Source of the DNA: Liolophura sinensis
Taxonomy: Eukaryota; Mollusca; Polyplacophora; Chitonida; Chitonidae
Direction of reading: 5' to 3'
DNA length: 64,000 nucleotides
NCBI RefSeq assembly: GCF_032854445.1
Contig: NC_088300.1
Span: forward strand, 47,175,682-47,239,681
Below the pieces are notes generated by a model. It worked only from the letters and a program-made list of their open reading frames with translations, was not told where the DNA came from and did no database searches. Positions 1 through 10,336 of the stretch are shown piece after piece. The position numbers and the translations under genes were made by a program. Each line of letters starts with the position of its first letter. Position 1 is the first letter of the stretch.

Positions 1-20
1 AGGGGGAAGCTGCGTCGGTC

Positions 21-220
21 NNNNNNNNNNNNNNNNNNNNNNNNNNNNNNNNNNNNNNNNNNNNNNNNNNNNNNNNNNNNNNNNNNNNNNNNNNNNNNNN
101 NNNNNNNNNNNNNNNNNNNNNNNNNNNNNNNNNNNNNNNNNNNNNNNNNNNNNNNNNNNNNNNNNNNNNNNNNNNNNNNNNNNNNNNNNNNNNNNNNNNN
201 NNNNNNNNNNNNNNNNNNNN
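21..220. other. assembly gap (200 N)
   Basis: A run of exactly 200 N separates a 20-base stub from the rest of the window. The last 14 bases before the gap (AAGCTGCGTCGGTC) are identical to the first 14 after it. This suggests the two contig ends overlap and that the gap may be an artefact of placeholder size rather than truly missing DNA. Confidence 0.97.
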
Positions 221-1774
221 AAGCTGCGTCGGTCGGGATGTAACTCTGTTTGGTGGGCAAACTGGGAAATGAGCGTTCCGTGTTTGTTTGTATATACGTC
301 AGAGATGAGCGAAGACGATGTCCATTGTCCAAGAGGAGAGTTTGAGACCGTCAGTCAGAGTCCCTCTTCCTGGGAGCTAAATATAGACAGATATGAGACA
401 TTCGAGAGAAAACGGAAAAAAAAGAAAAAAAAATCGGTGCAGCGTCTGATCCAGGTTTTGTGCTGGATAGATGGCGGTAAAAGACTTATGATCTCTGTGG
501 ACATTGGAAAGATTGTGCCTTTTTCCCCACCTCATCAAATAATCGAAATGATTTCATTAAAGTTTTCGGCGATACTGTCGTTTTGTTTGTCTATTCAACC
601 AGGCCTTCCTGCCTTAAGTGGGTCAATTTTCGAGCTTCTGATAGTCGAGTCGTTGATGGGACATCCAATAGATGGAGACATTGACCAGCCTCCGTCCCTT
701 CTTGAGGAACAACTGGACACCAGCCTCCTCAATTCTGACAAAGACCCTTTCTCTTTCAGCCGATAAATTTGAAAATAATGCCGTCAAAAAGCCACTCTTA
801 AGTCCGATGGCCTTTGTACTGTTTTGTCGGTGTCTTCGCAAGAGTTGAATAAATGGACGAATACCTCGGTATCAATAATCTTTCTTTGCATGTAATTCGA
901 CCAACAAGGCATTCATAATTCAATTATTTTTATGTTTGATGTCAGACGACCGGTGTTGACTCTTTAACCCCTTCTCGTACGACATCCAATTCTTTCCCTT
1001 CCCCTTTCGCTCGCTCCAACCATTGATCTCAAAATCATATCCAACCTTTTCCACTTATTTTCATAATTCTTTAATAACAACTTTAGTTTCCGTTATATCT
1101 TTTTTTTCGGAATCGAAAGCATTCATTCAGCAAGCAGAGGCTTTTGTAGGCAGTACTGAAGGAAGACGCTCTCTATTCGAAGACCCTTTTGAAGTTACAC
1201 AAGTGAGTTTCTTCGAGAAAGCAAACACGTTTTTGTACAGATGGATTTGTACGATGTATCCTGATCTTTTTATCACAAAACCAACTCGGAAATTCGAAAG
1301 AGGTCATAATTATTTCCCATTTTAATAAAATAAAAAAAGCATCTGATAAAAACTTTTTTATTTCAGAAAACAACTCAAGGAAACATTTAGGCGAATTAAT
1401 GAGGAAAAAATTATCGTAAAATCTATAGGTATCCATGAACGCAGGAGTGAGTTTATATCGATGTATAATTCCAGCAAACATAGAATATAACTCATGTTTA
1501 CTAATACTGAAATCAGCTTATATATTAAAAACAGAGAAATTAATATACAATAACACACACCCAGTCTACATCGAATGTTGTCAAATAAACATATAGTATA
1601 CTAATTTAATTCATGCACTGAAAACATCGGGCTTTACTAATACGACTTTTTTTTAGATCGTATACCTTGAAATGTAACCCATGCATGGTCAAAGTTTGTA
1701 CTGAAACATTTCCATGCACATCGAATTTCGATGTGTAATACAACATAGTCCTTGAGTCTACCTGCTTGCTACAT
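221..1774. other. non-coding flank, no gene recognised
   Basis: No conserved domain or convincing exon is visible. A 165-residue plus-strand frame (269-766) stays open but contains a poly-lysine run made by an A-rich tract and shows no recognisable family, so I treat it as chance. A short perfect palindrome lies at 1717-1735. Confidence 0.6.
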
Positions 1775-1781
1775 GTATTTA

Positions 1782-1928
1782 TTTATTTGATTGATGCTTT
1801 ACGCCGTACTCAAGAATATTTCACTTACACGACGGCGGCCAGCATTATGGTGGGAGAAAAAATGGGCAGTGCCCTGTGGAATCCCACGACCATCCGCAGG
1901 TTGCTGATAGACCGTCCCACTGCTTCAG
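1782..1928 (-). mobile_element. SINE/LINE-like tail, copy A
   Basis: Read on the minus strand this copy ends in GAGTACGGCGTAAAGC followed by an (AAAT)n tail, which is the 3' end of a family also present at 4113, 11449 and 31676. The plus-strand core TTCACTTACACGACGGCGGC is the shared signature. The 7-base word GTATTTA occurs on both sides (1775-1781 and 1929-1935) and is a possible target-site duplication, though it is AT-rich. It is non-coding. Confidence 0.55.
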
Positions 1929-2130
1929 GTATTTAATAACATATATAAACCTTTCTCTTGCGAAACATGCCCAGTAATGAAATGCTACGTTCATCTTACA
2001 TTTTAATTAACATTATCGAAACCATGGTGCTGTGTATAAAAGCGATACTCTATACTGTTATTAGAAGTCCTAATAAAACTGTGGGTAACTTAAAATGTGA
2101 ATTGGTTCTACGTCACCAATCATGCAGGCA

Positions 2131-2206
2131 CACGAAACACACTTGTGTTGAAAGCACACGAAACACACTTGTGTTGAAAGCACACGAAACACACTTGTGT
2201 TGAAAT
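2131..2206. repeat. 26-bp tandem repeat, about 3 copies
   Basis: A unit beginning CACGAAACACACTTGTGTTG repeats with exact 26-base spacing at 2131, 2157 and 2183. The core ACACTTGTGT is close to palindromic. The following stretch to about 2545 contains many looser copies of AACACAAG/CTTGTGTT in both orientations, so the perfect copies look like the fresh part of an older array. Confidence 0.8.
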
Positions 2207-2545
2207 CTAACACATCGGCTTGTGTTGTTTTCATTCAACACAGAAATGTGTTACCCCAACACGAATATGTTTTAAATAAAATGAGAAGTACACATGTCTG
2301 TGTTACAAAATAATAAAACACAAACTTGTGCTGAACCAAAATGAGATAATTTATGCATATCATGCACAGCTGTTTTTGTACAACGAAAACTTGTGTACAA
2401 TATCCAACACATCTTTGTTCAGTTCTTTCAAAACAAGATCTTATGTTACTTCAACACAAGATAGAGTTGTTCAAATATGACACAAGACTTTTATTCGAAA
2501 ATACACAAGTCTGTGTTCATAGAACACAAGTGTTTTTTGTGTGGG

Positions 2546-3080
2546 CTGTAGATTCCGGCATATATATGTGATTAAAAAAGTCGTCGATATAGTGATGAAC
2601 TGTTGACAAATACCATCGTATAAAAATGAAAGAATGTAGAATACAGTCAGGGTGTTCAGGCCGTGTGACATGATAATAGCCAGAACATATCGTGAAGGTC
2701 TTTTACATTGTTTTAATGTGACTGTATGTTAAATGTCATGACAACACAGCATTTTGAGTAATTATAGACCAATGACGTCTAATAAATTGCAATTAACATC
2801 ACTGCATTTTTATTTACCTAATTCTGTTTAACACATGGTGCTAACAAGCGTGTAGATTGCTACTATATATGCATTTACATCAACAGTTAGAATAAAACCC
2901 TAAATGAGGTAAACTGACAACATGCCGTTTTCACCTGTTATGTGTGACCATTTGCCAGCTGCCACACTGTAGTCGCTGCTCTGGTTTTACTCCCAATGCT
3001 GCACATCTTTAATTATGTTTTACATGACAAGCACGTGAGTCTGGCTGGTGTGCATTTCAGTCACTCTGTTTTCTGATGTG
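2546..3080. other. non-coding, nothing recognised
   Basis: AT-rich unique sequence between the ACAC-rich array and the foldback element. I see no exon, RNA gene or repeat. Confidence 0.5.
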
Positions 3081-3274
3081 TAAAGCCCAGTCCAGACTAT
3101 CCAACGTCGTTCAACTTTTGTTGACTCAACAGCAAGTTGAATCCTGTTGAGGTAAGTTGGATGTCTCGTCCACACTACAAATCAAATAGGTCAACATTGT
3201 CTAACTTTGTCGTCATGTGTTGAGCCGTATTTTTTTGTCACCAAACTTTCGATAAATTGGGTTGAAATTTCCAT

Positions 3275-3435
3275 CTTTCTCTCCAGTGCATGAGATAAAA
3301 GGAGTTTATTTTCTCTCTGACTTTGTTATCTTTAGAGAAAGGGTTATGCACGCAAGGGTATTTTTCATACTCCTGTATCAACGAAACTGTCTCATCGTGA
3401 GACGAGTTTCTCTATTTCGCCTTTGGTGCCTTCAT
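3275..3435 (-). pseudogene. decayed MADF-like fragment, left arm
   Basis: On the minus strand the left arm reads MKAPKAK, a stop, then a segment with SLIQEYEKYPCV followed by FSKDNKVREKI and MHWRER. The LI-x2-Y-x3-P-C-x2-N pattern followed by KDxK resembles the start of the MADF (Adf-1/trihelix-type) DNA-binding domain, a domain often found in proteins of transposable elements. The stop codon and the short length mean it cannot make a working domain. It mirrors the fragment at 3705-3869. Confidence 0.45.
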
Positions 3436-3704
3436 TTTGACAAAAAAAAAAAAAAAAAACAACCAAAAACACAGGCACATTTCCGATTCAACAAAGTTTG
3501 ATGGTGTTGAGAGTTGTTGATCCATGTAGAAGAAATCGTCCATACTACTCAACACGGTTCAACTTGTTGACTCAGTTTCAATTTGACTCTTGTTGAGTCA
3601 ACAAAAGTTGAGTGATGTTGGATAGTCTGTGGACGGGTTGAACAACACTCAACACCATCCAACTTTGTTGAATCGGAAATGTGCATGTGTATTTTTTTGT
3701 CAAA

Positions 3705-3869
3705 ATGAAGGCACCAAAGGCGAAATAGAGAAACTCGTCTCACGATGAGACAGTTTCGTTGATACAGGAGTATGAAAAATACCCTTGCGTGTACAATACT
3801 CTCTCTAAAGATTACAAACACAGGGACAAAATAAAATCCTTTTGTCTCATGCACTGGAGAGATAGATGA
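3705..3869 (+). pseudogene. decayed MADF-like fragment, right arm
   Basis: On the plus strand this reads MKAPKAK, an in-frame TAG at 3726-3728, then a 46-codon stretch containing LIQEYEKYPCVYN, KDYKHRDKI and MHWRDR before a TGA at 3867-3869. The LIQEY-x3-P-x-VYN and KDYKHRDK words match the conserved first half of MADF domains better than the left-arm copy does. The shared internal stop shows that decay preceded, or accompanied, formation of the inverted repeat. Family assignment is by motif only. Confidence 0.5.
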
Positions 3870-4112
3870 AAATTTCAACCCAATTTATCGAAAGTTTGGT
3901 AAAAAAAAAAAAAAAAAAAAAAAAAACACAGCTCAACACACGACGACAAAGTTAGACAATGTTGACCTATCTGATTTGTAGTGAACGGGACACCCAACAG
4001 GATTCATCTTGCTGTTGAGTCAGCAAAAGTTGAGTCAGCAAAACGTTGGATAGTCTGGAAGGGGCTTTACTCAGTTTACACATATTTGATTGATGAAGTT
4101 ACAAATAAAACT

Positions 4113-4192
4113 TTAATTTAATTTATTTAATTGATTGGTCTTTTTACGCCACAATTAAGAATATTTCACTTATACAACGGCGGCCAACATTA
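4113..4192 (-). mobile_element. SINE/LINE-like tail, copy B
   Basis: Contains an (AATT/ATTT)-rich tail, then a diverged TTTTTACGCCACAATTAAG and TTCACTTATACAACGGCGGC, the same signature as the copy at 1782-1928. It is strongly truncated on the minus-strand 5' side and is older than copy A judging by mismatches. Confidence 0.5.
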
Positions 4193-5880
4193 ACTATTTC
4201 GTTGAATTCCTGGCTATCAGATGTCTCGATGGCATTGATAAACTGTTTATGTATAATTAAAGATATTCAAAATTATAATATTATCACCTGTGGTCGATTT
4301 ATGTAAAATGTCCCCTAGTTTGTAAATAGTATATATTGCCATATTCTTGTCTTTTACTTTTGTTTCACTTGTCTCGCCTTGTATTTCCTGCATGTGCTTT
4401 TTTTATATACAAAACGGTGCATATCTTACATATTTCCCGCTATACAAATTATCAATCCAAACATTCCTACATAAGTGAAAGTCTTCTGACCTCAGCAGAC
4501 TTTCTAACTACATGTACTTGATATATGTTTGTTGAAAGGGCTTTTGGGTGCAAAACCTTTAAAATTTACCACTGTTTTGATGACATAAATGTGCAATAGT
4601 TTCCTCAAGTATAACAATTTGATAGTTTGGAGTTCAAATATACATTCCCCCCTCTCTTTCAATGAGGCGCCGAAATAGCGATCATAAAAATTCTCAAACA
4701 TTTCATACATCTTGCTCTATACTTAAACTGAGCCAAGTGATCACTTTTTTGTTCATTTTGGGTGTGTACACTTTCTACTTAAAAGCATTGTTTTTATGGG
4801 TTTTTTTTTCACTCCAGGTAAAAACATAAATATGGAGATAAAACCTAGCTTAATCATTCAGAGAACTCAGTTACCTGTGATAAATTGAGAGCAGAAGTCA
4901 ATCTTTCACCTTTCATATTGTTTCAATTAACATAACCTCCTGCCCATTGGTTTCCACACCTATCAGCCTCGTGGTCAGTTGTCCTTGTGATTTCCTTTAA
5001 AGCCATTGTGTTCGAATCACACTATACAATCGTTTCAATTCCCTTAATCCGATACGACTCGAAAATAAAACAAAGCCGCCCATACAACGCGACATATTTT
5101 CACCGCTATAAGAGAAAAGTACTGCTGAAGAAAGAAACGGCAGTGACACCGGCTTAATGAAAACAGTATCTCCGGCGAAAACGTGAAAGCACGAAATTGT
5201 GTGGCGATGCAATTGCTTAGAGTAATACCCGCGGAGCAAGATTGTCCCCAGTCTTGTGGGATTTGGCATAGGAGGCTGAATGGAAAGCCTAGAGCAGGGT
5301 CGGCCGAGTTCTTGCAACGGCACGCGAGCACACATCCTTCGCACCACCTGAGGTTCAGTCAAATCACGTTTTCGATAAACAAAGCACGGTCACCCATCCA
5401 ATATGCAGCTGAACTCTCGAGGGAAGAACTATAGAGACTCGGCATTTGATCAGCCCCATTCTTAGCTTCCTACCCGTCCACCAAGACCGTCTCTGACCCA
5501 CGGCGCTTATTACAATAACCTGTGCAGGGATTGCGATGGCCAACGCTTTCTTACTTGAAGTTTCAGGCCCCCAATGGGCGCCTTTATCCCTTCTTGAGGA
5601 GAACTTATCGAGTGTTAATGGCCGAAGGCATATCAGCCGGGTTCATTTCACACCCGTTAGTCCAAACTTTATTACCCGTGTGTAATTTGTACATGTATTT
5701 ATTGCATTTGAAATAAATTGCAAGAGAAGCATTTTCACGAAAGCTATCAAACCAGGGGCGTATAACTGGTTTAGACCTATGAAACTGGACACCATATAGT
5801 TAGAAAATTGCGTCATTTTGCACTTGATTGCTTGAATGGTCGATTGTTGAACAGCACCTCAGTAGTACTCAAAATACCTG
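4193..5880. other. non-coding, no gene recognised
   Basis: Several overlapping frames of 60-120 codons in 4997-5434 lie on both strands and none resembles a known protein. A small tRNA-like SINE head may be present at 4965-5024. The rest is unique sequence. Confidence 0.5.
4965..5024 (+). mobile_element. possible tRNA-derived SINE head
   Basis: A stretch resembling an RNA polymerase III A box (GTGGTCAGTTGTCC) is followed about 30 bases later by a B-box/T-arm-like hairpin, TGTGTTCGAATCACA (5008-5022). No pairing acceptor stem or anticodon arm is evident, so this is not a functional tRNA. A tRNA-derived SINE remnant is the best reading; chance is possible. Confidence 0.25.
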
Positions 5881-5882
5881 CC

Positions 5883-6586
5883 TGATGCACAGCTAATTTT
5901 TGACGCTTTCGACTTCAGGACAATGTGTTCCTAATTCACGGTTATATTTGTTGGTGCTTTCGACGTCAAGGCAAAGTGTTCTTGATTCATGGGTAGTTGT
6001 TGATGCTTTCGACATCATGAAAATGTTCCTGATTCGCGGCTAGTTGTTCATGCGTTCGAGATCAAGGTAAAGTTGTCTTGATTCATGGCTAGTTGTTGAT
6101 TCTTTCGACATCAAGAGAATGTACTTCTGATCCACAGTTAGTTGTTGATACATTCGACGTCAAGGCAAAGTGTTCTGGATTCATGGCTAGTTGTTGATTC
6201 TTTCGACATCATGAAAATGTTCCTGATTCGCGGCTAGATGTTCATGCTTTCGAGATCAAGGCAATGTGTTCTTGATTCTTGGCTAATTGTTGATGCTGTC
6301 GATATCTAGAGAAGGTGCTCCCGATTCACGGATATGTTTGTTGAGGTTGTCCACGATAGGGCAATGCGTTCCCGATTCACGGTTATATTTGTTGGTGTTT
6401 CTGATCCACTGTTAGTTGTTGATGCATTCGACGTGAAGGCAATGCGTTCCTGATTCATGACTAGTTGTTGATGCTTTCGACATCAGACCAATGTCTTCCT
6501 GATTCACGGCTAGTTATTAAAGCGTTCGACGTCAGGGCAGTTCCTGATTCACTTTTAGTTGTTGACCCTTTCGAAGTCAGGGCAAG
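5883..6586. repeat. diverged 48-bp minisatellite, about 14-15 units
   Basis: The words TAGTTGTTGATGCTTTCGAC, ATCAAGGCAA and GTTCCTGATTCACGG recur in order at 47-49-base spacing, for example at 5994, 6041, 6090, 6139 and 6188. Units are 70-90 per cent alike by eye, with small indels, so the array is old. It has no open frame running through. Confidence 0.8.
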
Positions 6587-6614
6587 GTCAGGGACGAGCG
6601 ACGTTTCTCTTCAA

Positions 6615-6990
6615 GCTTAATTTTTATTTGTTTATTTGTTTTTTTACTTGGTTATTCGCAAAAATCAAAAATCTTTCACTTATACAACTGTTGTCAGATT
6701 TCATGGATGGAGTGACCGGAGTAAACCACCAGTCTTTGGTAATTAAATGACCAACTGCTCCAACAGTGACAGACAGATTTTCACTAACATGGAAGTCGAG
6801 CGATCTCCAACGAATTTCCTTTGAGACCACCTTAAGCGTTGTCAACCACGTATTACCATAAAGACTCTGAGAACGGTGGTGGCGGGAAAATTTCGAGTTT
6901 CCGCGTCCCAGGCTGGGAATGATCCAACACCTCGGGAATGAAAGACAATTATCACAGCCAATCGGCCATGACTCGCCTTCAAGCTTCATT
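6615..6990 (-). mobile_element. diverged long copy of the SINE/LINE-like family
   Basis: A TTTATTTG-rich tail is followed by TTATTCGCAAAAATCAA and CTTTCACTTATACAACTG, a degraded form of the signature at 1782. Beyond it GGAGTGACCGGAGTAAACCA resembles the following part of longer family members. The outer boundary near 6990 is a guess. Confidence 0.3.
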
Positions 6991-9300
6991 ATGTTACGCC
7001 TTCTGTAACCATGGTGACAATACAGACACGATCCCTGGGTAAAAAGTGGTATGTTACCGTCATGAGGTAAACACCAAAACTGTGAGCAGGTAAGCCGGGT
7101 TCAATCTCAAGAGAAAACTGAAACTTCAAAGTTGGCAATGTTGATATTTTTCGCTATTCGAATAAGGAAGGTCTGCCAGCAACACGCGGATGGCCGTTGG
7201 TAAAACACCGATTAAATCAATAAACAAATTCGAACAAGGGTCCTATATTCTTAAATGGTGAAAGGGTCTGTCAGAGTAAATTAATCTTCTTTAAATTTGA
7301 GATTCATATATTGCTATTGGGGTGACAATACTTACATATTGTGTCAAATTTCACAATCGCATAACTTTACCGAGACGAAATTCCTGAATAAAGAGATCAG
7401 GTGTGAGGTTAACAGATGCTGCTGCGATGTTTTCTTGTACCATAAACATAATGTGAATTTTTCGGTATCCTCCCGGAGGGAAAATACTTTCTCTTTTATT
7501 TTTTCGATACGTCAGTTTTTCGATTTAAATGATTCAATAAATAACTCAGCTTCCTTTGTTTCTACTAAATTCAAAATATCCCCAAAACACGCCATCAACC
7601 AGATTATTGAAAAACAGAAATCCTTCTTTCTCCATTGCCGAAACGTCCTTACTGATAATCTTCCCCTATTTAAGGGGACATGGGTAACGAAAGAAATTTT
7701 CCTGACATTGAATATTCATCTGGAATTATAAGCTTTAGATTTAAAAGTCATATAATTCTTCCGTATATACCGCTATAAACTGACGCGTAAATCAGCGAAG
7801 GTAAGTTACTATAGCAAAATACGAAAGATCAAATGAAGCATACGACATTATACATCAAATGAAGAACACACCATTGCATTGCAATGAATAAAGAATACAG
7901 CATACATAGTTACTCAAATGATACAAATCATCCAAATTAGCACTCTCATATTTACTAATTGCATTTCTTGTCTAACTCGTGACAACTGTCGTAGCCAAAC
8001 AAATAATTACTTTAGACCCATCTATTGTGTCCTACAAGATTTAAATAACCTGTCTGAATCCTGACATATACGCTAGCTGAAACAATCTTGCATTTAGTTT
8101 ACTATAGAACTGTTTGAATGTTTGATCACAGAAACCCTCGGACATACTTAGGGTCATGTTAAGTACTATTTTCTTTTACCTTGTAGTTTAGCATTTCTGT
8201 GTTTCTTTAATCGTACTTCACCAAATACTTCGGTTGTTTCTGCGCTATTATTGCACGTTTGTCCTGGACAGGGTGCTAACTGAAGATCTGATTAGGCCTC
8301 AGACAAAAGCTCTTCTCTCCCGCTGCCAAAGTGTCAAAGGCCATCAGAACAATCCTTAAACATGTTTTATTTTTTCCCTTTATTCAGTAACTTGGTAGTT
8401 ACTACACTGCCCCAAGCCGATCCGGGCTGCCGACTGTGGACGGTGTGAGGTAGAGTACGAGCCGTACTGGTAGAAAACAAATCACCTACGTCTTTAGCAG
8501 GCGGGAGATTAGACGGGAAAGGTATCAGCTTTGACAGGGCTTCACCCAAAATCTTAACTGTAGGTAAGGCACAAATAGGCGGAACGGATGTGGAGCCGTC
8601 TTAATGATGGCGATTTCTCTGAGCACTGGTCAATCGTCGGTCTTGTTAGCCCGGAGTCCGTCCCGCCAATTGTGGTAATTACTCGTCGGCCCGATCAGAT
8701 CGATCCAAGTTCCGGGTCTACTTCAACTGACCAAGGGTCAGACCGGGCGCCCCGTAATCTATGACCATCAAAAATGAAGTGGCAGGAGGGTGGCCGAGGT
8801 GAGCGCATTACGAGACTAAGTACACTTCACAAGTAAATACCTTTGTAGAGGTCGGCTACAGTCGGCGACTAAAGGGGCCGAATTGGAGGAGAAGTGACGA
8901 GTCGCCATCAGCTGTCCTAGACAATCAAACTGTAGTATATGAATGACCCCCCTAGTACTGAGCTGGCACCGAAGAGACACACTTGGCCTCTGTGCTGAAC
9001 AACTTGCTAAGTGGGGGTCAAGCTACCACCATATGGCAATGTACTGTTTAGAATGGTGTAAAGGTTACGGGAAAGCCTCGGGGGAAATGGCTTAGCTGGT
9101 AAAGAACATTTAATGCATACATCTTCTACCACACAGTCAAATACCAGTCATCAGTATTTACACAGATGGCCATATATACTGTTCCAGATAACATACAACA
9201 TCTTACCCGATTAAGTGACATTAAATGTGCCTTGTAAAATAAGAAATTAGCATACCACTTATCAGTCACTCGAAGGAAACTTCAGTTAATAATGGCAAGG
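6991..9300. other. non-coding, no gene recognised
   Basis: A 144-codon plus-strand frame at 7297-7731 is AT-rich with no domain and is probably chance. The stretch 8270-9080 is noticeably richer in GC and more complex than its neighbours but has no long frame or RNA gene that I can support. A short (GA)n tract lies at 9309-9323. Confidence 0.5.
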
Positions 9301-9764
9301 TAGTTTGAGAGAGAGAGAGAGAAGGAATCAAGACATATGCGCAAAGAACACAAAAGCTAATAAGGGTATAGGCAGTTTATAGACCTAGGGGTGAAGATGT
9401 ATCGGCACTTTTAAATGCCCCATGTAATTTTACTCTCTACCTTATATTTAGTCCTTTACAGGCACATTTCCTATTTTAGTCTATTAAACGTAAAGTGTAC
9501 ATGTAGAAACAACATGGTGTATTGACGGAGTTATTGCCTGCATTACTTTGCAAACACTCCTCATATCTGTAGGCATATATAAAACTACAGAAAATTAAAA
9601 TAGGGGTCCTCATATGTTTGCATTGGCTTCATCCACCGTAAAATGCTGCAATCTTGATTCCCTCCCCTTTTGACAATTCATTCTCGATGGAACGGTGTCC
9701 TTTGCCATCCAGCTGATGTGTCTGTATGAGGTTCATCTCGCGTCCAATTTTTCCAGTTTCCGTT

Positions 9765-10291
9765 GTCTCACTGTGCATCATTGTGTCTGTACTTGGTGTC
9801 TCACAATGCATCATTGTGTCTGTACTTGGTGTCTCACTATGCATCATTGTGTCTGTACTTGGTGTCTCACTATGCATCATTGTGTCTGTACGTGGTGTCT
9901 CACTATGTATCATTGTGTCTGTACTTGGTGTCTCACTATGCATCATTGTGTCTGTACGTGGTGTCTCACTATGTATCATTGTGTCTGTACTTGGTGTCTC
10001 ACTATGCATCATTGTGTCTGTACTTGGTGTCTCACTATGCATCATTGTGTCTGTACGTGGTGCCTCACTATGTATCATTGTGTCTGTACTTGGTGTCTCA
10101 CTATGCATCATTGTGTCTGTACTTGGTGTCTTATTATGCATCGTTGTGTCTGTACTTGGTGTCTCACTATGCATCATTGTGTCTGTACTTGGTGTCTTAT
10201 TATGCATCATTGTGTCTGTACTTGGTGTCTCACTATGCATCATTGTGTCTGTACTTGGTGTGTCACTAGGCATCATTATGCCTGTACGTGG
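9765..10291. repeat. 33-bp minisatellite, 16 units, open in several frames
   Basis: Sixteen units of 33 bases built around CACTATGCATCATTGTGTCT and GTACTTGGTGTCT run without a break. Because 33 is a multiple of three and the unit has no stop in four of the six frames, long ORFs result: three on the plus strand and one of 235 codons on the minus strand (10336 down to 9629). The minus frame reads an 11-residue repeat MMHSETPSTDT with non-repeat flanks beginning MMEDAIVHGDEWKIK and ending KIAAFYGG. Whether it is translated cannot be told. Variants ACGTGGTG and CTATGTATC are always paired, indicating higher-order units. Confidence 0.9.
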
Positions 10292-10336
10292 TTTAATTTT
10301 CCACTCATCCCCATGAACTATGGCGTCCTCCATCAT

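Larger units (their letters stand above)
3083..4067. mobile_element. foldback (inverted-repeat) transposable element
   Basis: The left end (AAGCCCAGTCCAGACTATCC) and the reverse complement of the right end (AAGCCCCTTCCAGACTATCC) nearly match, and the similarity continues inward for roughly 430-480 bases per arm. Both ends are flanked by TA (3081-3082 and 4068-4069), consistent with a TA target-site duplication. The centre near 3600-3640 carries a third terminus-like stretch (GTTGGATAGTCTG), so the structure may be a ~555-bp element joined to an inverted partial copy. Poly-A/T tracts interrupt the arms. The arms carry decayed MADF-like sequence. It is probably a non-autonomous DNA transposon; the superfamily is not settled. 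Confidence 0.8.

Noticed and set aside
269..766. 165-codon plus-strand ORF
   Set aside because: It contains a poly-Lys tract from A-rich DNA, no domain and no splice context; treated as chance.
3262..3878. Two near-identical ORFs on opposite strands (MKFPSF.../MKFSSI...)
   Set aside because: They are antisense shadows of the MADF-like remnants in the inverted arms of the foldback element, not two related genes.
7297..7731. 144-codon plus-strand ORF
   Set aside because: AT-rich codon content (Phe, Asn, Ile, Lys) and no recognisable domain; probably chance.
8785..8830. tRNA-Ser/Leu-like start GGTGGCCGAGGTGAGCGC
   Set aside because: No T-arm, anticodon arm or closing acceptor stem follows at the right distance.
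9080..9110. A-box-like TGGCTTAGCTGGTAAAG
   Set aside because: No B box or cloverleaf partner; not supportable as a tRNA or SINE.
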